Program-made: the position numbers and the translations under genes
Notes under the pieces: generated by a model
The model's input: only the letters and a program-made list of their open reading frames with translations
The model's database searches: none
Told to the model about the DNA's origin: nothing
NCBI GenBank assembly: GCA_964519015.1
Contig: CAZFHZ010000004.1
Location: 11,679-75,678, forward strand
Reading direction: 5' to 3'
DNA length: 64,000 nt
DNA from: CAZFHZ01 sp964519015
GTDB lineage: Bacteria > Blakebacterota > Blakebacteria > Blakebacterales > CAYUVJ01
In this document: one piece after another, positions 8,216-17,375 of the stretch
Numbering within the stretch: the first letter of the stretch is position 1
Layout: each line of letters starts with the position of its first letter

Positions 8216-9982
8216 TCAGGCCGGTTCCCCATCTCCGGGGATCGGGAGGGTGATCCAGAAGATCGATCCGTGGGGCGAGGCGGGCAAATATCCGACCCGT
8301 CCCCCCATCGCCTCGGTCAAGTGCTTCACGATCGAGAGCCCCAGACCGGTCCCCCCCCGCTCGCGTGAGCGTCCCTCGTCCACCCGGTAGAAGCGTTCGA
8401 AAAGGCGTTCCCGGTGCCGGGGCTCGATGCCCGGCCCATCGTCGGCCACCTCGATCCTCAGGATCGAGCCGCTCTCCACCCGGATCTCGATATGGCTCCC
8501 GGGGGGAGCGTACCGGACCGCGTTCTCCAGCAGGTTGAGCAGTACCTGGTCGAGGGCCTGGGCGTCGGCCAGTGCGACCGGCTCCCCTTCCATGATCACC
8601 CGGATCGACTGCTGTCTGGATTCGGCCGCCGGGCCGACCGAACCGGCCGCCCTCCGGACCGCCGTGCCGACGGTGATAGGGGCGGGACGAGGCCGGTACT
8701 CCCCCGCCTCGATCTTGGAGATGTCGAGCAGGTCGGCAACCAGTCCGCTGAGTCGTTCGGCGTTGCGCAGGATGGCGTCGAGGAACCGGCGCGAACGGAC
8801 CGGGTCGTCGCTGGCGTCATCGATCAGTGTCTCGGCATTGGCGCGGATGATGCTGACCGGAGTGCGCAGCTCATGGGAGACGTTGGCTACGAAGTCCCGC
8901 CGTATCCTCTCCAGCCGGCGTAGCTCGGTCACATCGTGCAGCACCAGCACCACGCCACCGGTGATCCGCAGGGGGGTCGCCCGGGCCAGAACCCGGACCG
9001 GCCGGTCCGCCCCCACCTCGAACTCCCCGGAGCCGGGTTCACCGGCCAGCGCCCGGCCGACCAGTTCCTGGACGGCCGGCGCCCGGATCGTCTCCACCAG
9101 GCTCCGTCCGATGGGGACCTCGACCAGGCCGAGGAGCTTGAGTGCTCCGGCGTTGACCAACGTAACGTGCAGTCCGGGGTCGAGGGCCAGCACCGCCTCG
9201 CTCATGCTCTCCAGGACCGCTTCGAACCGGTTGCGCTCCCGGGCCAGTGTCTCCACGGTCTGTTCGAGCCGGTCGGCGATCTCGTTGACCGAACCGGCCA
9301 GACCGCCGATCTCATCGGAGGTGTAGGCGGCGATCCGGCGCCGTGTCCCTCCCCGGACGATCGCCTCTGAGGTCTCAGCCACCCGGCGCAGGGTCCGCGA
9401 CACCAGTTCGGCGGCCATACCGCTGAGCAGGATGGCCAGACCCACTCCGATGAGTCCGGCCAGCAGGAGGAAATCGCGCAGGCGATGACGGAGGAGGAGG
9501 ACCTCGGTCAGGGGGAGAGCCAGGCGGACCGTGCCCGGCCGGTCGGGTCGTTGCAGGGGGACCGCAATGTAGAGCATCCGGGTGCCGATGGTCGCGCTGT
9601 AGCGCCGGGAGACACCGATGCCCGTCTCCTGGGCCTGCCGGATCTCCGGGCGATCGCGGTGGTTCTCGATGGCCCGGACGCCCGCCAGGTCGAGGTCGGA
9701 ATCTCCGATGATCGTGCCGTCGGCCAGGATCAGGGTGACCCGGGCAGCGACCAACTCGGCGAGCGCATCAGCGGTGGAATCGGCCCGGATGACATCGAGC
9801 GGCCCCGGGAGTCTCGACACGATCCCGGCGGCGAGTCGGGCCTGGACCAGCAGCTCGCTCTCCAGACGCTGATCGAGCCAGGAGGTCAACCGCACCTGGA
9901 CGATCCCGCCGCTCACGGCGATCACCAGCAGGATGAGGAGCAGGGAGAGGCTGAAAAGTTTTAAGCGGATCCCGACTCTCAC
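8216..9982 (-). CDS. phoR: PhoR-like sensor histidine kinase
   Basis: 588 residues from a GTG that overlaps the stop of the response-regulator gene (GTGA). Order: membrane helix (about 7-27), a ~140-residue periplasmic sensor, a second helix (about 168-190), a HAMP linker, a PAS domain (AVLESMSEAVLALDPG), then HisKA with the phospho-accepting His in FVANVSHELRTPVS. A HATPase_c domain follows with NLLENAVRYAPPG, DDGPGIEPRHRERLF and GGTGLGLSIVKHL. This architecture, next to an OmpR-class regulator and a Pho-box-like repeat set, fits the phosphate sensor PhoR. No pst or phoU genes are in the window, so the stimulus is inferred. Confidence 0.85.
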   Translation of the reverse strand: MRVGIRLKLFSLSLLLILLVIAVSGGIVQVRLTSWLDQRLESELLVQARLAAGIVSRLPGPLDVIRADSTADALAELVAARVTLILADGTIIGDSDLDLAGVRAIENHRDRPEIRQAQETGIGVSRRYSATIGTRMLYIAVPLQRPDRPGTVRLALPLTEVLLLRHRLRDFLLLAGLIGVGLAILLSGMAAELVSRTLRRVAETSEAIVRGGTRRRIAAYTSDEIGGLAGSVNEIADRLEQTVETLARERNRFEAVLESMSEAVLALDPGLHVTLVNAGALKLLGLVEVPIGRSLVETIRAPAVQELVGRALAGEPGSGEFEVGADRPVRVLARATPLRITGGVVLVLHDVTELRRLERIRRDFVANVSHELRTPVSIIRANAETLIDDASDDPVRSRRFLDAILRNAERLSGLVADLLDISKIEAGEYRPRPAPITVGTAVRRAAGSVGPAAESRQQSIRVIMEGEPVALADAQALDQVLLNLLENAVRYAPPGSHIEIRVESGSILRIEVADDGPGIEPRHRERLFERFYRVDEGRSRERGGTGLGLSIVKHLTEAMGGRVGYLPASPHGSIFWITLPIPGDGEPA

Positions 9983-10686
9983 GACCCGGCCATCTCCGGT
10001 CTCGGACGCAAGCGGTAGCCGACGCCCCGGACGGTCTCGATGTACTCCCCGACCGGTCCGAGTTTCTCGCGGAGCCGCTTCACGTGAGTATCCACCGTCC
10101 GGGTGGTCACATCGGCCTGTATCCCCCACACATCATCCAGCAGCATGTCGCGTGTCTGGACCCGGCCCCGCCGGTCATACAGGGTGACCAGCAGCCGGAA
10201 CTCCAGGGCGGTCAGTACGACCTCCCTGTCCTCCACCCAGACCCGGTGCCCCGGTTCGTCGATGCGGAGTCGTCCGAAGACGACGGCCGGCGCCTCCTCC
10301 GATTCCTCCCCCCGCCCCCGGCGCAGCACCGCACGCACGCGCAGCATCAGTTCCCGCATGCTGAAGGGCTTGACCACATAGTCGTCGGCCCCGACCTCGA
10401 AACCGACCACGCGGTCGATCTCCTCCTCCCGGGCGGTCAACATGATGATGAAGACGTTCCGGGTGCGGGGGTCCTCCCGCAGGCGGCGGCAGACCTCGGT
10501 ACCGGAGATGTCGGGCAGCATGATATCGAGCAGGATGAGTTCGGGGACGGGCTCCTGCACGGCGAGTTCCAGCCCCGGGCCGCCTTCGGTCGCGGTCCGG
10601 GTCGTGTAGCCCTCCCGCTGCAGGTTGTATTCCAGGATACCGAGCAGATCCGCTTCGTCCTCGATGATCAGAACAAGACCGGGCAT
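9979..10686 (-). CDS. phoB: PhoB-like OmpR-family response regulator
   Basis: 235 residues. The receiver domain (1-~120) has acidic residues in LIIEDEADLL, the phospho-acceptor Asp in LILLDIMLPDISG and the Lys in DYVVKPFS. The winged-helix effector domain (about 140-232) contains TALEFRLLVTLYDRRGRVQTR and TVDTHVKRLREKLG, close to PhoB-class proteins. The kinase gene follows with a 4-base overlap. Four 11-bp-phased direct repeats lie 26-65 bp upstream of the start and probably bind this protein itself. Identity as PhoB rather than another OmpR-class regulator is likely but not certain. Confidence 0.85.
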   Translation of the reverse strand: MPGLVLIIEDEADLLGILEYNLQREGYTTRTATEGGPGLELAVQEPVPELILLDIMLPDISGTEVCRRLREDPRTRNVFIIMLTAREEEIDRVVGFEVGADDYVVKPFSMRELMLRVRAVLRRGRGEESEEAPAVVFGRLRIDEPGHRVWVEDREVVLTALEFRLLVTLYDRRGRVQTRDMLLDDVWGIQADVTTRTVDTHVKRLREKLGPVGEYIETVRGVGYRLRPRPEMAGS

Positions 10687-10711
10687 GATTCTGTGAACCT
10701 GCTATTCAGAG

Positions 10712-10751
10712 GTGACGGTGTGGTGACGTCCGGGCGACGATGTCGTGACGG
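10712..10751 (-). promoter_or_regulatory. Four 7-bp direct repeats on an 11-bp period (Pho-box-like operator)
   Basis: Read on the plus strand the units are GTGACGG (10712-10718), GTGACGT (10723-10729), GCGACGA (10734-10740) and GTGACGG (10745-10751), each separated by 4 bp. On the gene's strand the core is CCGTCAC, close to the CTGTCAT/C half-site of the E. coli Pho box, which has the same 7+4+7 geometry. The set lies just upstream of the phoB-like gene. Confidence 0.65.
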
Positions 10752-10871
10752 TGGACACCCTCGGTCGGTGGGAAGATAGTCCTGACCCCTGCCGGTCGTC
10801 ACGGCGCTATGCTCACCCGGCGCGCGTTCTCGTCCCGGCTGGCGGCCAGTCGTTCGAGCCGGTCATCGGGG

Positions 10872-12908
10872 TCACATCCCTTCGAAGAAGCTGCGCATGT
10901 CCTCCACGGCCTCCGGGGCCCCCACCAGGGTGAGCCGGTCCCCCACCTGCAACGGGGTACGACCGTGGGGTACGATCATCCGGCCCTCCCGGACGATCAT
11001 CGCGATCAGGCAGCTCTCGTGCATCTGGAGCTCTCCGATGGTGCGGCCGGCCAGCAGGGTGTCCCGCACATCCACCTCGAGGACCCCGCCGCTGCGCAGG
11101 AAGAGTCCCCGGATCCGCTCATCGGTGTCGAGTTCGCGCCAGCTCCCGCCGAAATCGATCGCCTCCGCCCGGTTGGCCAATTCGGCCAGATAGCGCAGGT
11201 GCCGGCCCGGGTCCTCGCTGGGACCGATCAGGATGAAGAGGGCGTAGATCGGCTCCTGGCTCCCTTCCACCCAGACCCCGGAGACCGAATGGACGATCGT
11301 CAGTTCCGGGCTCTCGACGAAATCCACCCGGGCATGAGGGAGTGCGACGTGACGTCCGATCGGGGTCTCCCCCAGCCGGCTGGAACTGGAGAGGGCGGCC
11401 AGGATGGAGTCGGCGGGCACTTCCAGGCGCTCTGAGAAAGAGGCCGCGGCCCGGGCGAGCAGGTCCCAGTAGCTCTCGCCTTCGCGGTGGCGGAGCACAC
11501 CGGCACGCACCACGCTGTTCTCGAACGCATCGCGCCGGCGGAGACCCTTCTCCCGCAGGATCTGGCGCAGTTCCTGGTCGAGATGGGGGGTGGCGGACCG
11601 TCCCATCCGCTGGAAGAGATGATAAAGGGCACCGGTGCGGGCGACCCGGTCTCGGGCGTAGTAGATGTACCAGAGGAGGGCCAGCGCAACGAGCGCACCG
11701 GAGGAGAGCAGCGGCATCAGGCCGAGCTGCGGGATGAGCACGACCGGTGTCAGGATCCCGACGATCTGCACCCAGGGATAACCCCAAGAACGGAAACCCG
11801 GATCGTAGGAGGGGATCCGGCTCTCCCGCATCACGATCACGGCCAGGCTGACCAGCCCGAAGACCATCAGCTGGAAGGCGCTGGCCAGTTTGGCGATGCC
11901 CACCGGACTGAGGACCAGGATGAAGACCATCATGAGACCGGCCGTGAGCAGGATGGCGTTGGTCGGGGTATGGAACCGGCCCAGCCGGCGGAAGACCTCG
12001 GGGGCCATGTCATCCCGCCCCATCGCGAACGGGTAACGGGAGGCGGCTGCCAGACCGGCGTTGGCGGAGGAGACGAAGGAGAGGACCGCGGCGGTCACGA
12101 AGGCCAGCACACCGATCCGCCCCGTGAAACGCCCGGCCGCATAGGCCACCGGGGTCAGGGTGCCGGAGAGTCCATCCGGCTCGCTCACCCCGATCAGCAC
12201 GAACATCACGAGCACATAGACCAGGGTGGCGATGCCCAGCGCATAGATCATCGCCAGCGGGATGGTGCGTTCGAGCCGATCGATCTCCTCGGAGATGCTG
12301 GCCACCTTGGTCAATCCGGTGAAACCCACGAAGACGATGCCCACCGAGGCCAGGAAGGCGTTGGCGTCAGTCGTCCAGAACGGCACCAGGTGCGAACTCT
12401 CCATATGGAAGAGACCCTCGACGACGAACCAGACCATCACGCCGAGTACGGCCGCGACCATCAGGACCTGGATGCGCGCCATGTGCCGAACCCCGGCGAT
12501 GTTGACCACCACCAGCAGACAGCAGATCGCCAGCGCCACCGGACGGAAAGAGAAGTCGAGGAAGAGCGCGGTGTATGCGCCCAGCCCCACCAGGTCGAAG
12601 GCGCTCTTGAAGGTCATGGCCAGCCAGGTCCCCAGCCCGGCCACCGTGCCGACCATCGGGCCGAGTGCCCGATCGAGGAAGAAATAGGTCCCGCCGGCAC
12701 GTGGCATGGCCGTGGAGAGTTCCGCTTTGCTGAGCAAGGCCGGAATCAACAGCAGGCCGGCCACCAGATAGACCAGAGGCGCCGCGTTCCCGACCTGGCG
12801 GAAGACCAGGGAAGGGAGCAGGAAGATCCCCGAAGCCAGCATCGGTGCGATACTGATCGCGAAGACCGCCGGCAAGCGAAGCTGTCTGCGCAGGCGCTGT
12901 TCGTTCAA
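10872..12908 (-). CDS. APC-family permease fused to PTS-IIA and RCK_C domains
   Basis: 678 residues from a TTG start (12908) with AAGGAGG five bases upstream. Residues 1-~440 are a 12-helix amino acid/polyamine/organocation permease with the glycine-rich first helix (ISIAPMLASGIFLLP). After a linker, residues ~470-600 form a fructose/nitrogen-type PTS EIIA domain; GRHVALPHARVDF carries the His normally phosphorylated by HPr-type proteins. The last ~70 residues (VRDTLLAGRTIGELQ, GDRLTLVGAPEAVEDM) form an RCK_C/TrkA_C regulatory domain. The fusion suggests transport gated by PTS phosphorylation and a small ligand. The substrate is unknown. The gene is monocistronic, downstream of a 262-bp divergent gap. 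Confidence 0.85.
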   Translation of the reverse strand: MNEQRLRRQLRLPAVFAISIAPMLASGIFLLPSLVFRQVGNAAPLVYLVAGLLLIPALLSKAELSTAMPRAGGTYFFLDRALGPMVGTVAGLGTWLAMTFKSAFDLVGLGAYTALFLDFSFRPVALAICCLLVVVNIAGVRHMARIQVLMVAAVLGVMVWFVVEGLFHMESSHLVPFWTTDANAFLASVGIVFVGFTGLTKVASISEEIDRLERTIPLAMIYALGIATLVYVLVMFVLIGVSEPDGLSGTLTPVAYAAGRFTGRIGVLAFVTAAVLSFVSSANAGLAAASRYPFAMGRDDMAPEVFRRLGRFHTPTNAILLTAGLMMVFILVLSPVGIAKLASAFQLMVFGLVSLAVIVMRESRIPSYDPGFRSWGYPWVQIVGILTPVVLIPQLGLMPLLSSGALVALALLWYIYYARDRVARTGALYHLFQRMGRSATPHLDQELRQILREKGLRRRDAFENSVVRAGVLRHREGESYWDLLARAAASFSERLEVPADSILAALSSSSRLGETPIGRHVALPHARVDFVESPELTIVHSVSGVWVEGSQEPIYALFILIGPSEDPGRHLRYLAELANRAEAIDFGGSWRELDTDERIRGLFLRSGGVLEVDVRDTLLAGRTIGELQMHESCLIAMIVREGRMIVPHGRTPLQVGDRLTLVGAPEAVEDMRSFFEGM

Positions 12909-13170
12909 ACGATCCTCCTTCGGGCCGTGCTCCGGCGCCGGTGCGGACCGATCCCGGCGGCGCGGGGAGAACAGAATATCGGATGGTCCTTCGGGGTGCC
13001 AGTACCGACCATCCAGCCTTCAAGGGCGGCGCGGGCGGACCGCAGAGGCCGCTTGCAGTCCCTCCCCTCCTTCCGGCAAAGTAGGGCGCTGATACGGGAC
13101 TCCGGCTCCCTCGGAGGGTCTGAGGGCAGAAGCGATCCCGATCCCCACCGTGGGGAGAGCGGAGGCGGGC

Positions 13171-14295
13171 ATGGCGGTCGAGATCCGTGAAGTGAAGGAC
13201 CGGGCGGAGTTGAAGACGTTCATCTTCCTCCCCCGGGAGATCCACCGCGACCACTCCACCTGGGTGCCCCCCTTCTGGGGAGACGACCGGAACTATTATA
13301 ACGCCCGCAAGAACCGCGCCTTCCTCTACAGCGATGTCATCCTGCTGCTCGCCTGGCGGGAGGGCCGCCCGGTCGGCCGGGTGATGGGGATCGTCAACCG
13401 GCGTTTCAACGAACACCGGCAGGAGAAGACGGCCCGCTTCGGCTACCTCGACACCTTCGAGGACCCCGAGGTCGTCCCCGCCCTGCTGGCGGCGGTCGAG
13501 GAATGGGCCCGAGGGCTCGGGATGCAGCGCATCATCGGCCCCTACGGCTTCTCCGACCAGGACCCGGAGGGATTCCTCATCGAAGGCTTCGACAACCGGG
13601 CCACCATCGCCACCCTCCACAACTTCCGCTGGATGCCGCCGCTGATCGAACAGGCGGGCTACAGCAAGGACAACGACTACTTCGTCTACAAGATCGACAT
13701 CCCGGAAGTGCTGCCGGAGTTCTACACCAGGATCTTCGAACGGATCGTCAAGCGGGGACAGTTCCACCTGCTCGAATTCACCAAGCGGAGCCAGATCAAG
13801 CCGTGGATCGTGCCGGTGCTCTCCCTCATGAACGAGTGCTACATGGCCAGCAACATCTACGGCTACACCCCGCTCGACGAACAGGAGATGCATCACCTCG
13901 CCCAGCGCTATCTGCCCATCCTCGACCCTCGTTTCGTGAAGGTGGTGCTGAAGGACGACCAGGTGGTCTCGTTCGTCATCGGCATCCCCGATATGACCGA
14001 GGGGATCCAGCGGGCCGGCGGCCACCTCTTCCCCTTCGGCTTCATCCAGGTCCTGCAGGCCGCTCGGCGCACGCGACAGCTCGACCTGCTGCTGGGAGCC
14101 ATCAAGGAGGAGCACCGGGGGAAGGGGCTCGACGCGATGATGGGGGTGGCCATGCTCCGCTCCGCCTGGGAGGCGGGTATGGATGTCATCGACACCCACC
14201 ATGAGATGGAGACCAACACCAGCGTACGCGCCGAGATGGAGCGCATGGGCGGGGTCATCTACAAGAAGTACCGGGTCTGGCAGAAGACGCTCTGA
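13171..14295 (+). CDS. GNAT-like conserved protein
   Basis: 374 residues. I chose ATG 13171 because GGAGG lies five bases upstream; an in-frame GTG at 13150 is less good. The protein starts with IREVKDRAELKTFIFLP and has HRDHSTWVPP and a GRVMGIVNRRFNEH strand-turn-strand. A second half contains LLGAIKEEHRGKGLDAMM, which looks like the acetyl-CoA-binding loop of N-acetyltransferases. The family is widespread but uncharacterised, so the substrate cannot be given. The GH2 gene follows 32 bp downstream on the same strand. There is no signal peptide; the protein is probably cytoplasmic. Confidence 0.7.
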   Translation: MAVEIREVKDRAELKTFIFLPREIHRDHSTWVPPFWGDDRNYYNARKNRAFLYSDVILLLAWREGRPVGRVMGIVNRRFNEHRQEKTARFGYLDTFEDPEVVPALLAAVEEWARGLGMQRIIGPYGFSDQDPEGFLIEGFDNRATIATLHNFRWMPPLIEQAGYSKDNDYFVYKIDIPEVLPEFYTRIFERIVKRGQFHLLEFTKRSQIKPWIVPVLSLMNECYMASNIYGYTPLDEQEMHHLAQRYLPILDPRFVKVVLKDDQVVSFVIGIPDMTEGIQRAGGHLFPFGFIQVLQAARRTRQLDLLLGAIKEEHRGKGLDAMMGVAMLRSAWEAGMDVIDTHHEMETNTSVRAEMERMGGVIYKKYRVWQKTL

Positions 14296-14327
14296 CCGGG
14301 TCCGGTACCTCACCCGGGAGCGGGAAC

Positions 14328-16628
14328 ATGCATGAGCCAGCCGTAGGATGGCCGGGGTCGGCCGGCCCGGTCCTGTTGTCCCTCCTCCTCGCCGTCATCC
14401 TTCTCCCGACCGGCCCCGTCCGGGCCCAGTGGCGCCCCGCCGAGGGCCCGCTGAAGACCCGCTGGGCGGCCGAGGTCGCCCCCGATCGGGTCCATTCCGA
14501 ATACCCACGCCCGCAGCTGGTCCGCCCCGACTGGCTCAACTTGAACGGGCTCTGGGAGTACGCCATCACGCCGGCGGAGTCCCCCCGCCCGGAGCAGTGG
14601 GAGGGGCGGATCCTGGTCCCCTTCCCGGTGCAGTCCGCCCTCTCCGGGGTGATGCGCCGGCTGGGGCCCGAAGAACGCCTCTGGTATCGGCGCAGCTTCG
14701 AGGTGCCGGCCGGCTGGGCCGGTCGCCGGGTCCGGCTCCACTTCGGAGCGGTGGACTGGGAGGCCCGGGTATGGGTGAACGGCCGCGAGGTGGGCCGCCA
14801 CCGTGGCGGCTACGACGCATTCACCTGCGATCTCACCGCGGCGTTACAGCCAAGCGGGGCGCAGGAACTCGTGGTCACGGTGGCCGATCCCACCGACGCT
14901 GGGACGCAGCCGCGCGGCAAACAGGTCCGGGAGCCCCGCGGCATCTGGTACACCTCCACCTCCGGCATCTGGCAGACCGTCTGGCTCGAACCGGTCCCGG
15001 CCCGTCACATCACGGCCCTCGAGATGGTGCCCCTTCCGGATCGAGGCGTGCTGCGCCTGCGGGTGGAGACGGGCGGCCCGGCCGGGCCCCCGCTCGCGGT
15101 GGTGGCGACCGCGACCGCCCACGGCCAGCCCGTCGCGGCGGCACGCGCTCCGGTGACCGAGGTATTCGGCCTCCCGGTCCCCGAGGCCGTCCTCTGGTCC
15201 CCCGAGCACCCCTTCCTCTATGACCTGCGGGTGCAGTTGATCGAACAGGAGCAGATCATCGACGAGGTGACTTCCTACTTCGGGATGCGCTCGATCCAGA
15301 TCGGTCCCGATCCCGACGGGGTCATCCGGCTCCTGCTCAACGGCGAGCCTCTCTTCCAGATCGGGACCCTCGACCAGGGCTTCTGGCCCGACGGGCTCTA
15401 CACCGCCCCGACCGACGAAGCGCTCCGCTACGACATCGAGACCACCCGGGAGCTGGGCTTCAATACCATCCGTAAGCACGTCAAGATCGAGCCCGATCGC
15501 TGGTACTGGTGGTGCGACACCCTGGGGATGCTGGTCTGGCAGGACATGCCGAGCGGCGACCGCTCCATCGGAGGACGGGATCCCGACCTGGTGCGCTCCC
15601 CGGAGTCGGCTGCCCAGTTCGAGCGGGAGCTGGAGGCCCTGGTCCGGGGCCGCGGCAACCATCCCTCCATCATCATGTGGGTCCCCTTCAACGAGGGTTG
15701 GGGGCAGTACGACACCGGCCGGATCACGGCACTGCTGCACACCCTCGACCCGAGCCGGCCGGTCGATTCGGCCAGCGGCTGGACCGACCGTGGAACGGGG
15801 GCGGTCTCCGACATCCACCGCTATCCCGGTCCGGGGGCGCCGCGTCCGGAGGAGCGGCGGGCCCTGGTGCTGGGGGAGTTCGGCGGACTGGGGCTCCCCC
15901 TGCCCGGGCACCTCTGGCAGGAGGATCGCAACTGGGGTTACCGGACCTTCCCGGATCGCCCCGCTTTGACCGCCGGCTACGAGGCGCTGCTGGAACGCCT
16001 CCACCTGCTGCTGGGCACCGCCGGACTGTCGGCCGCGATCTACACCCAGACCACCGATGTGGAGATCGAGGTCAACGGACTGATGACCTACGACCGGGGG
16101 CTGATCAAGCTGGATCCCGACCGGGTGGCGGCGGCCAACCGGCGCCTGCACACCCCTCCCCCCCGGCTGCGGGCGGTGGTCCCCGACGCCCGGAGTGGGG
16201 AGGTGATCTGGCACTGGACGACGAGTGAGCCGGCGTCCGGCTGGGAGCAGCCCGGCTTCGACGACCGCGGCTGGGCGCAAGGGAAGGCCGGGTTCGGGCG
16301 GTCCGACACGCCGGGGGCGGTGGTCGGAACGGCCTGGGAGAGCAGTGACATATGGATCCGGAGGAGCTTCGAACTGTCCGATCCCGTGCCGGCCGACCTG
16401 AGGCTGGTGGTCCATCACGACGAGGACGCCGAAGTCTTCCTGAACGGCGTGCCCGCCGCCCGGCTGAGCGGCTACGTCACGGATTATCAGATGGAGGAAC
16501 TCTCAGCCGGTGCGCAAGCCACCCTCCACACCGGCCCCAACACGCTGGCCGTCCACTGCCGCCAGACCGGCGGCGGCCAGTTCATCGACGCCGGTCTGGT
16601 CCGGGTGCTCCCGCCGCCGCAGCCCTGA
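14328..16628 (+). CDS. Exported glycoside hydrolase family 2 enzyme
   Basis: 766 residues with a signal peptide (LLLAVILLPTGPVRAQ). The order is that of GH2 beta-galactosidase/glucuronidase-like enzymes. A jelly-roll sugar-binding domain (~40-210, RPDWLNLNGLWEYA, GRHRGGYDAFTCDLT) is followed by an Ig-like domain and a TIM barrel (~310-590). The barrel contains the acid/base Glu in MWVPFNEGWGQYDT and the probable nucleophile in LVLGEFGGLG. A C-terminal ~120-residue beta-sandwich (GWAQGKAGFGRS, HHDEDAEVFLNG) is an extra module, probably carbohydrate-binding. GGGAG precedes the ATG. Its stop codon directly abuts the stop of the convergent NifX-like gene. It probably acts on a polysaccharide in the periplasm or outside; the sugar is not deducible. 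Confidence 0.88.
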   Translation: MHEPAVGWPGSAGPVLLSLLLAVILLPTGPVRAQWRPAEGPLKTRWAAEVAPDRVHSEYPRPQLVRPDWLNLNGLWEYAITPAESPRPEQWEGRILVPFPVQSALSGVMRRLGPEERLWYRRSFEVPAGWAGRRVRLHFGAVDWEARVWVNGREVGRHRGGYDAFTCDLTAALQPSGAQELVVTVADPTDAGTQPRGKQVREPRGIWYTSTSGIWQTVWLEPVPARHITALEMVPLPDRGVLRLRVETGGPAGPPLAVVATATAHGQPVAAARAPVTEVFGLPVPEAVLWSPEHPFLYDLRVQLIEQEQIIDEVTSYFGMRSIQIGPDPDGVIRLLLNGEPLFQIGTLDQGFWPDGLYTAPTDEALRYDIETTRELGFNTIRKHVKIEPDRWYWWCDTLGMLVWQDMPSGDRSIGGRDPDLVRSPESAAQFERELEALVRGRGNHPSIIMWVPFNEGWGQYDTGRITALLHTLDPSRPVDSASGWTDRGTGAVSDIHRYPGPGAPRPEERRALVLGEFGGLGLPLPGHLWQEDRNWGYRTFPDRPALTAGYEALLERLHLLLGTAGLSAAIYTQTTDVEIEVNGLMTYDRGLIKLDPDRVAAANRRLHTPPPRLRAVVPDARSGEVIWHWTTSEPASGWEQPGFDDRGWAQGKAGFGRSDTPGAVVGTAWESSDIWIRRSFELSDPVPADLRLVVHHDEDAEVFLNGVPAARLSGYVTDYQMEELSAGAQATLHTGPNTLAVHCRQTGGGQFIDAGLVRVLPPPQP

Positions 16629-17051
16629 TCAGTGTAGGTCGAGGTGCCGGTGGCCATGGCCATGACCATGGTCGTGGTCGTGACCGTGCTGGTGACCATG
16701 ACCGGCGCAGGCCTCGTCGATCGTCACCGCCCGCAACGCTCCCCGTCCCAGCGCGTCGACTGTCGCCGCCACGGTAGGCTGGTCGGCCAGGTAGACGGTG
16801 ATGCCCGAAGCCTGCAGGCGCGCCAGCGCCCGCTGGCCGATCCCCCCGACGGCGATGGCATCGACCGCTTCACCGGCCAGAGCGTTCAGCGGCTGGCACA
16901 TCCCATGGGCGTGATGGTCGTTCCGGTTCATCATGGCGCGGTACTCGCCGCTCTCGGAATCCACGATCAGGAAGACCGGCGCGGATCCGAAGTGTGCGTA
17001 TACGGGACTGTCGAGTCCCCGGTCCTCGGCACAGGGAATACAGATCTTCAT
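16629..17051 (-). CDS. NifX/NifB-C-type dinitrogenase cofactor-like protein with His-rich tail
   Basis: 140 residues. The start MKICIPCAEDRGLDSPVYAHFGSAP and the core AVGGIGQRALARLQASGI mark the NifX/NafY/NifB C-terminal fold (dinitrogenase iron-molybdenum cofactor biosynthesis family). The last ~30 residues are a dense His/Gly/Asp stretch (GHGHQHGHDHDHGHGHGH), a likely metal-binding or storage tail. The ATG overlaps the DUF134 stop (ATGA). No nitrogenase genes are nearby. In such DUF134-linked contexts the family is thought to act in metal-cluster or metal handling; that is inference here. Confidence 0.85.
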   Translation of the reverse strand: MKICIPCAEDRGLDSPVYAHFGSAPVFLIVDSESGEYRAMMNRNDHHAHGMCQPLNALAGEAVDAIAVGGIGQRALARLQASGITVYLADQPTVAATVDALGRGALRAVTIDEACAGHGHQHGHDHDHGHGHGHRHLDLH

Positions 17052-17362
17052 GCTACCTGCTCCTTTTCGGATGATGTGCGTACGCTGCCCCCTTCGACCC
17101 GGAGCACCCGTCCCCCCACCAGGGTCAGGGCCACCTTGCGGCGGGCACTCTTGACGATCCGGCCGAAGGTGGCCCGGGATATCCCCATGCGGTCGGCCGC
17201 CGCTTCCTGGTAGAGCCCTTCCAGATCGGCCAGCCGCAGCGACTCGAACTCGTCGAGCGTCAGTACGACCTCCTCGAGCAGACGGGTGGGGATCCCGGCC
17301 GGTTTGAAGAACACGGCCCCCGGTCTCCCCCTGATCCGTCGCGGGCATTGCGGTCGCGGCAT
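17048..17362 (-). CDS. DUF134 helix-turn-helix protein
   Basis: 104 residues. DUF134 features are the N-terminal RPQCPRRI, the LTLDEFESLRLADLEGLYQEAAADRMGI segment resembling sigma-factor region 4, and ISRATFGRIVKSARRKVA. The N-terminal RPxCxRR is typical of the family. It has GGAGG seven bases before the ATG and a promoter with an overlapping dyad upstream. It probably regulates its own operon with the NifX-like gene, to which it is coupled by a 4-base overlap. Confidence 0.88.
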   Translation of the reverse strand: MPRPQCPRRIRGRPGAVFFKPAGIPTRLLEEVVLTLDEFESLRLADLEGLYQEAAADRMGISRATFGRIVKSARRKVALTLVGGRVLRVEGGSVRTSSEKEQVA

Positions 17363-17375
17363 GGGACCACCTCCA

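Noticed and set aside
12965..13010. Possible sigma-54 promoter upstream of the permease (TGGCAC on the minus strand)
   Set aside because: The required TTGC element at the right distance is absent.
11487..13190. 567-codon plus-strand frame opposite the APC-IIA-RCK permease
   Set aside because: The minus frame has clear membrane helices, EIIA and RCK motifs and a good ribosome site; the plus frame is a His/Gln/Glu-rich shadow.
16640..16700. Apparent simple-sequence repeat of CATGGCCATGACC type
   Set aside because: It is the codon pattern of the His/Gly/Asp tail of the NifX-like protein, in frame and explained by coding.
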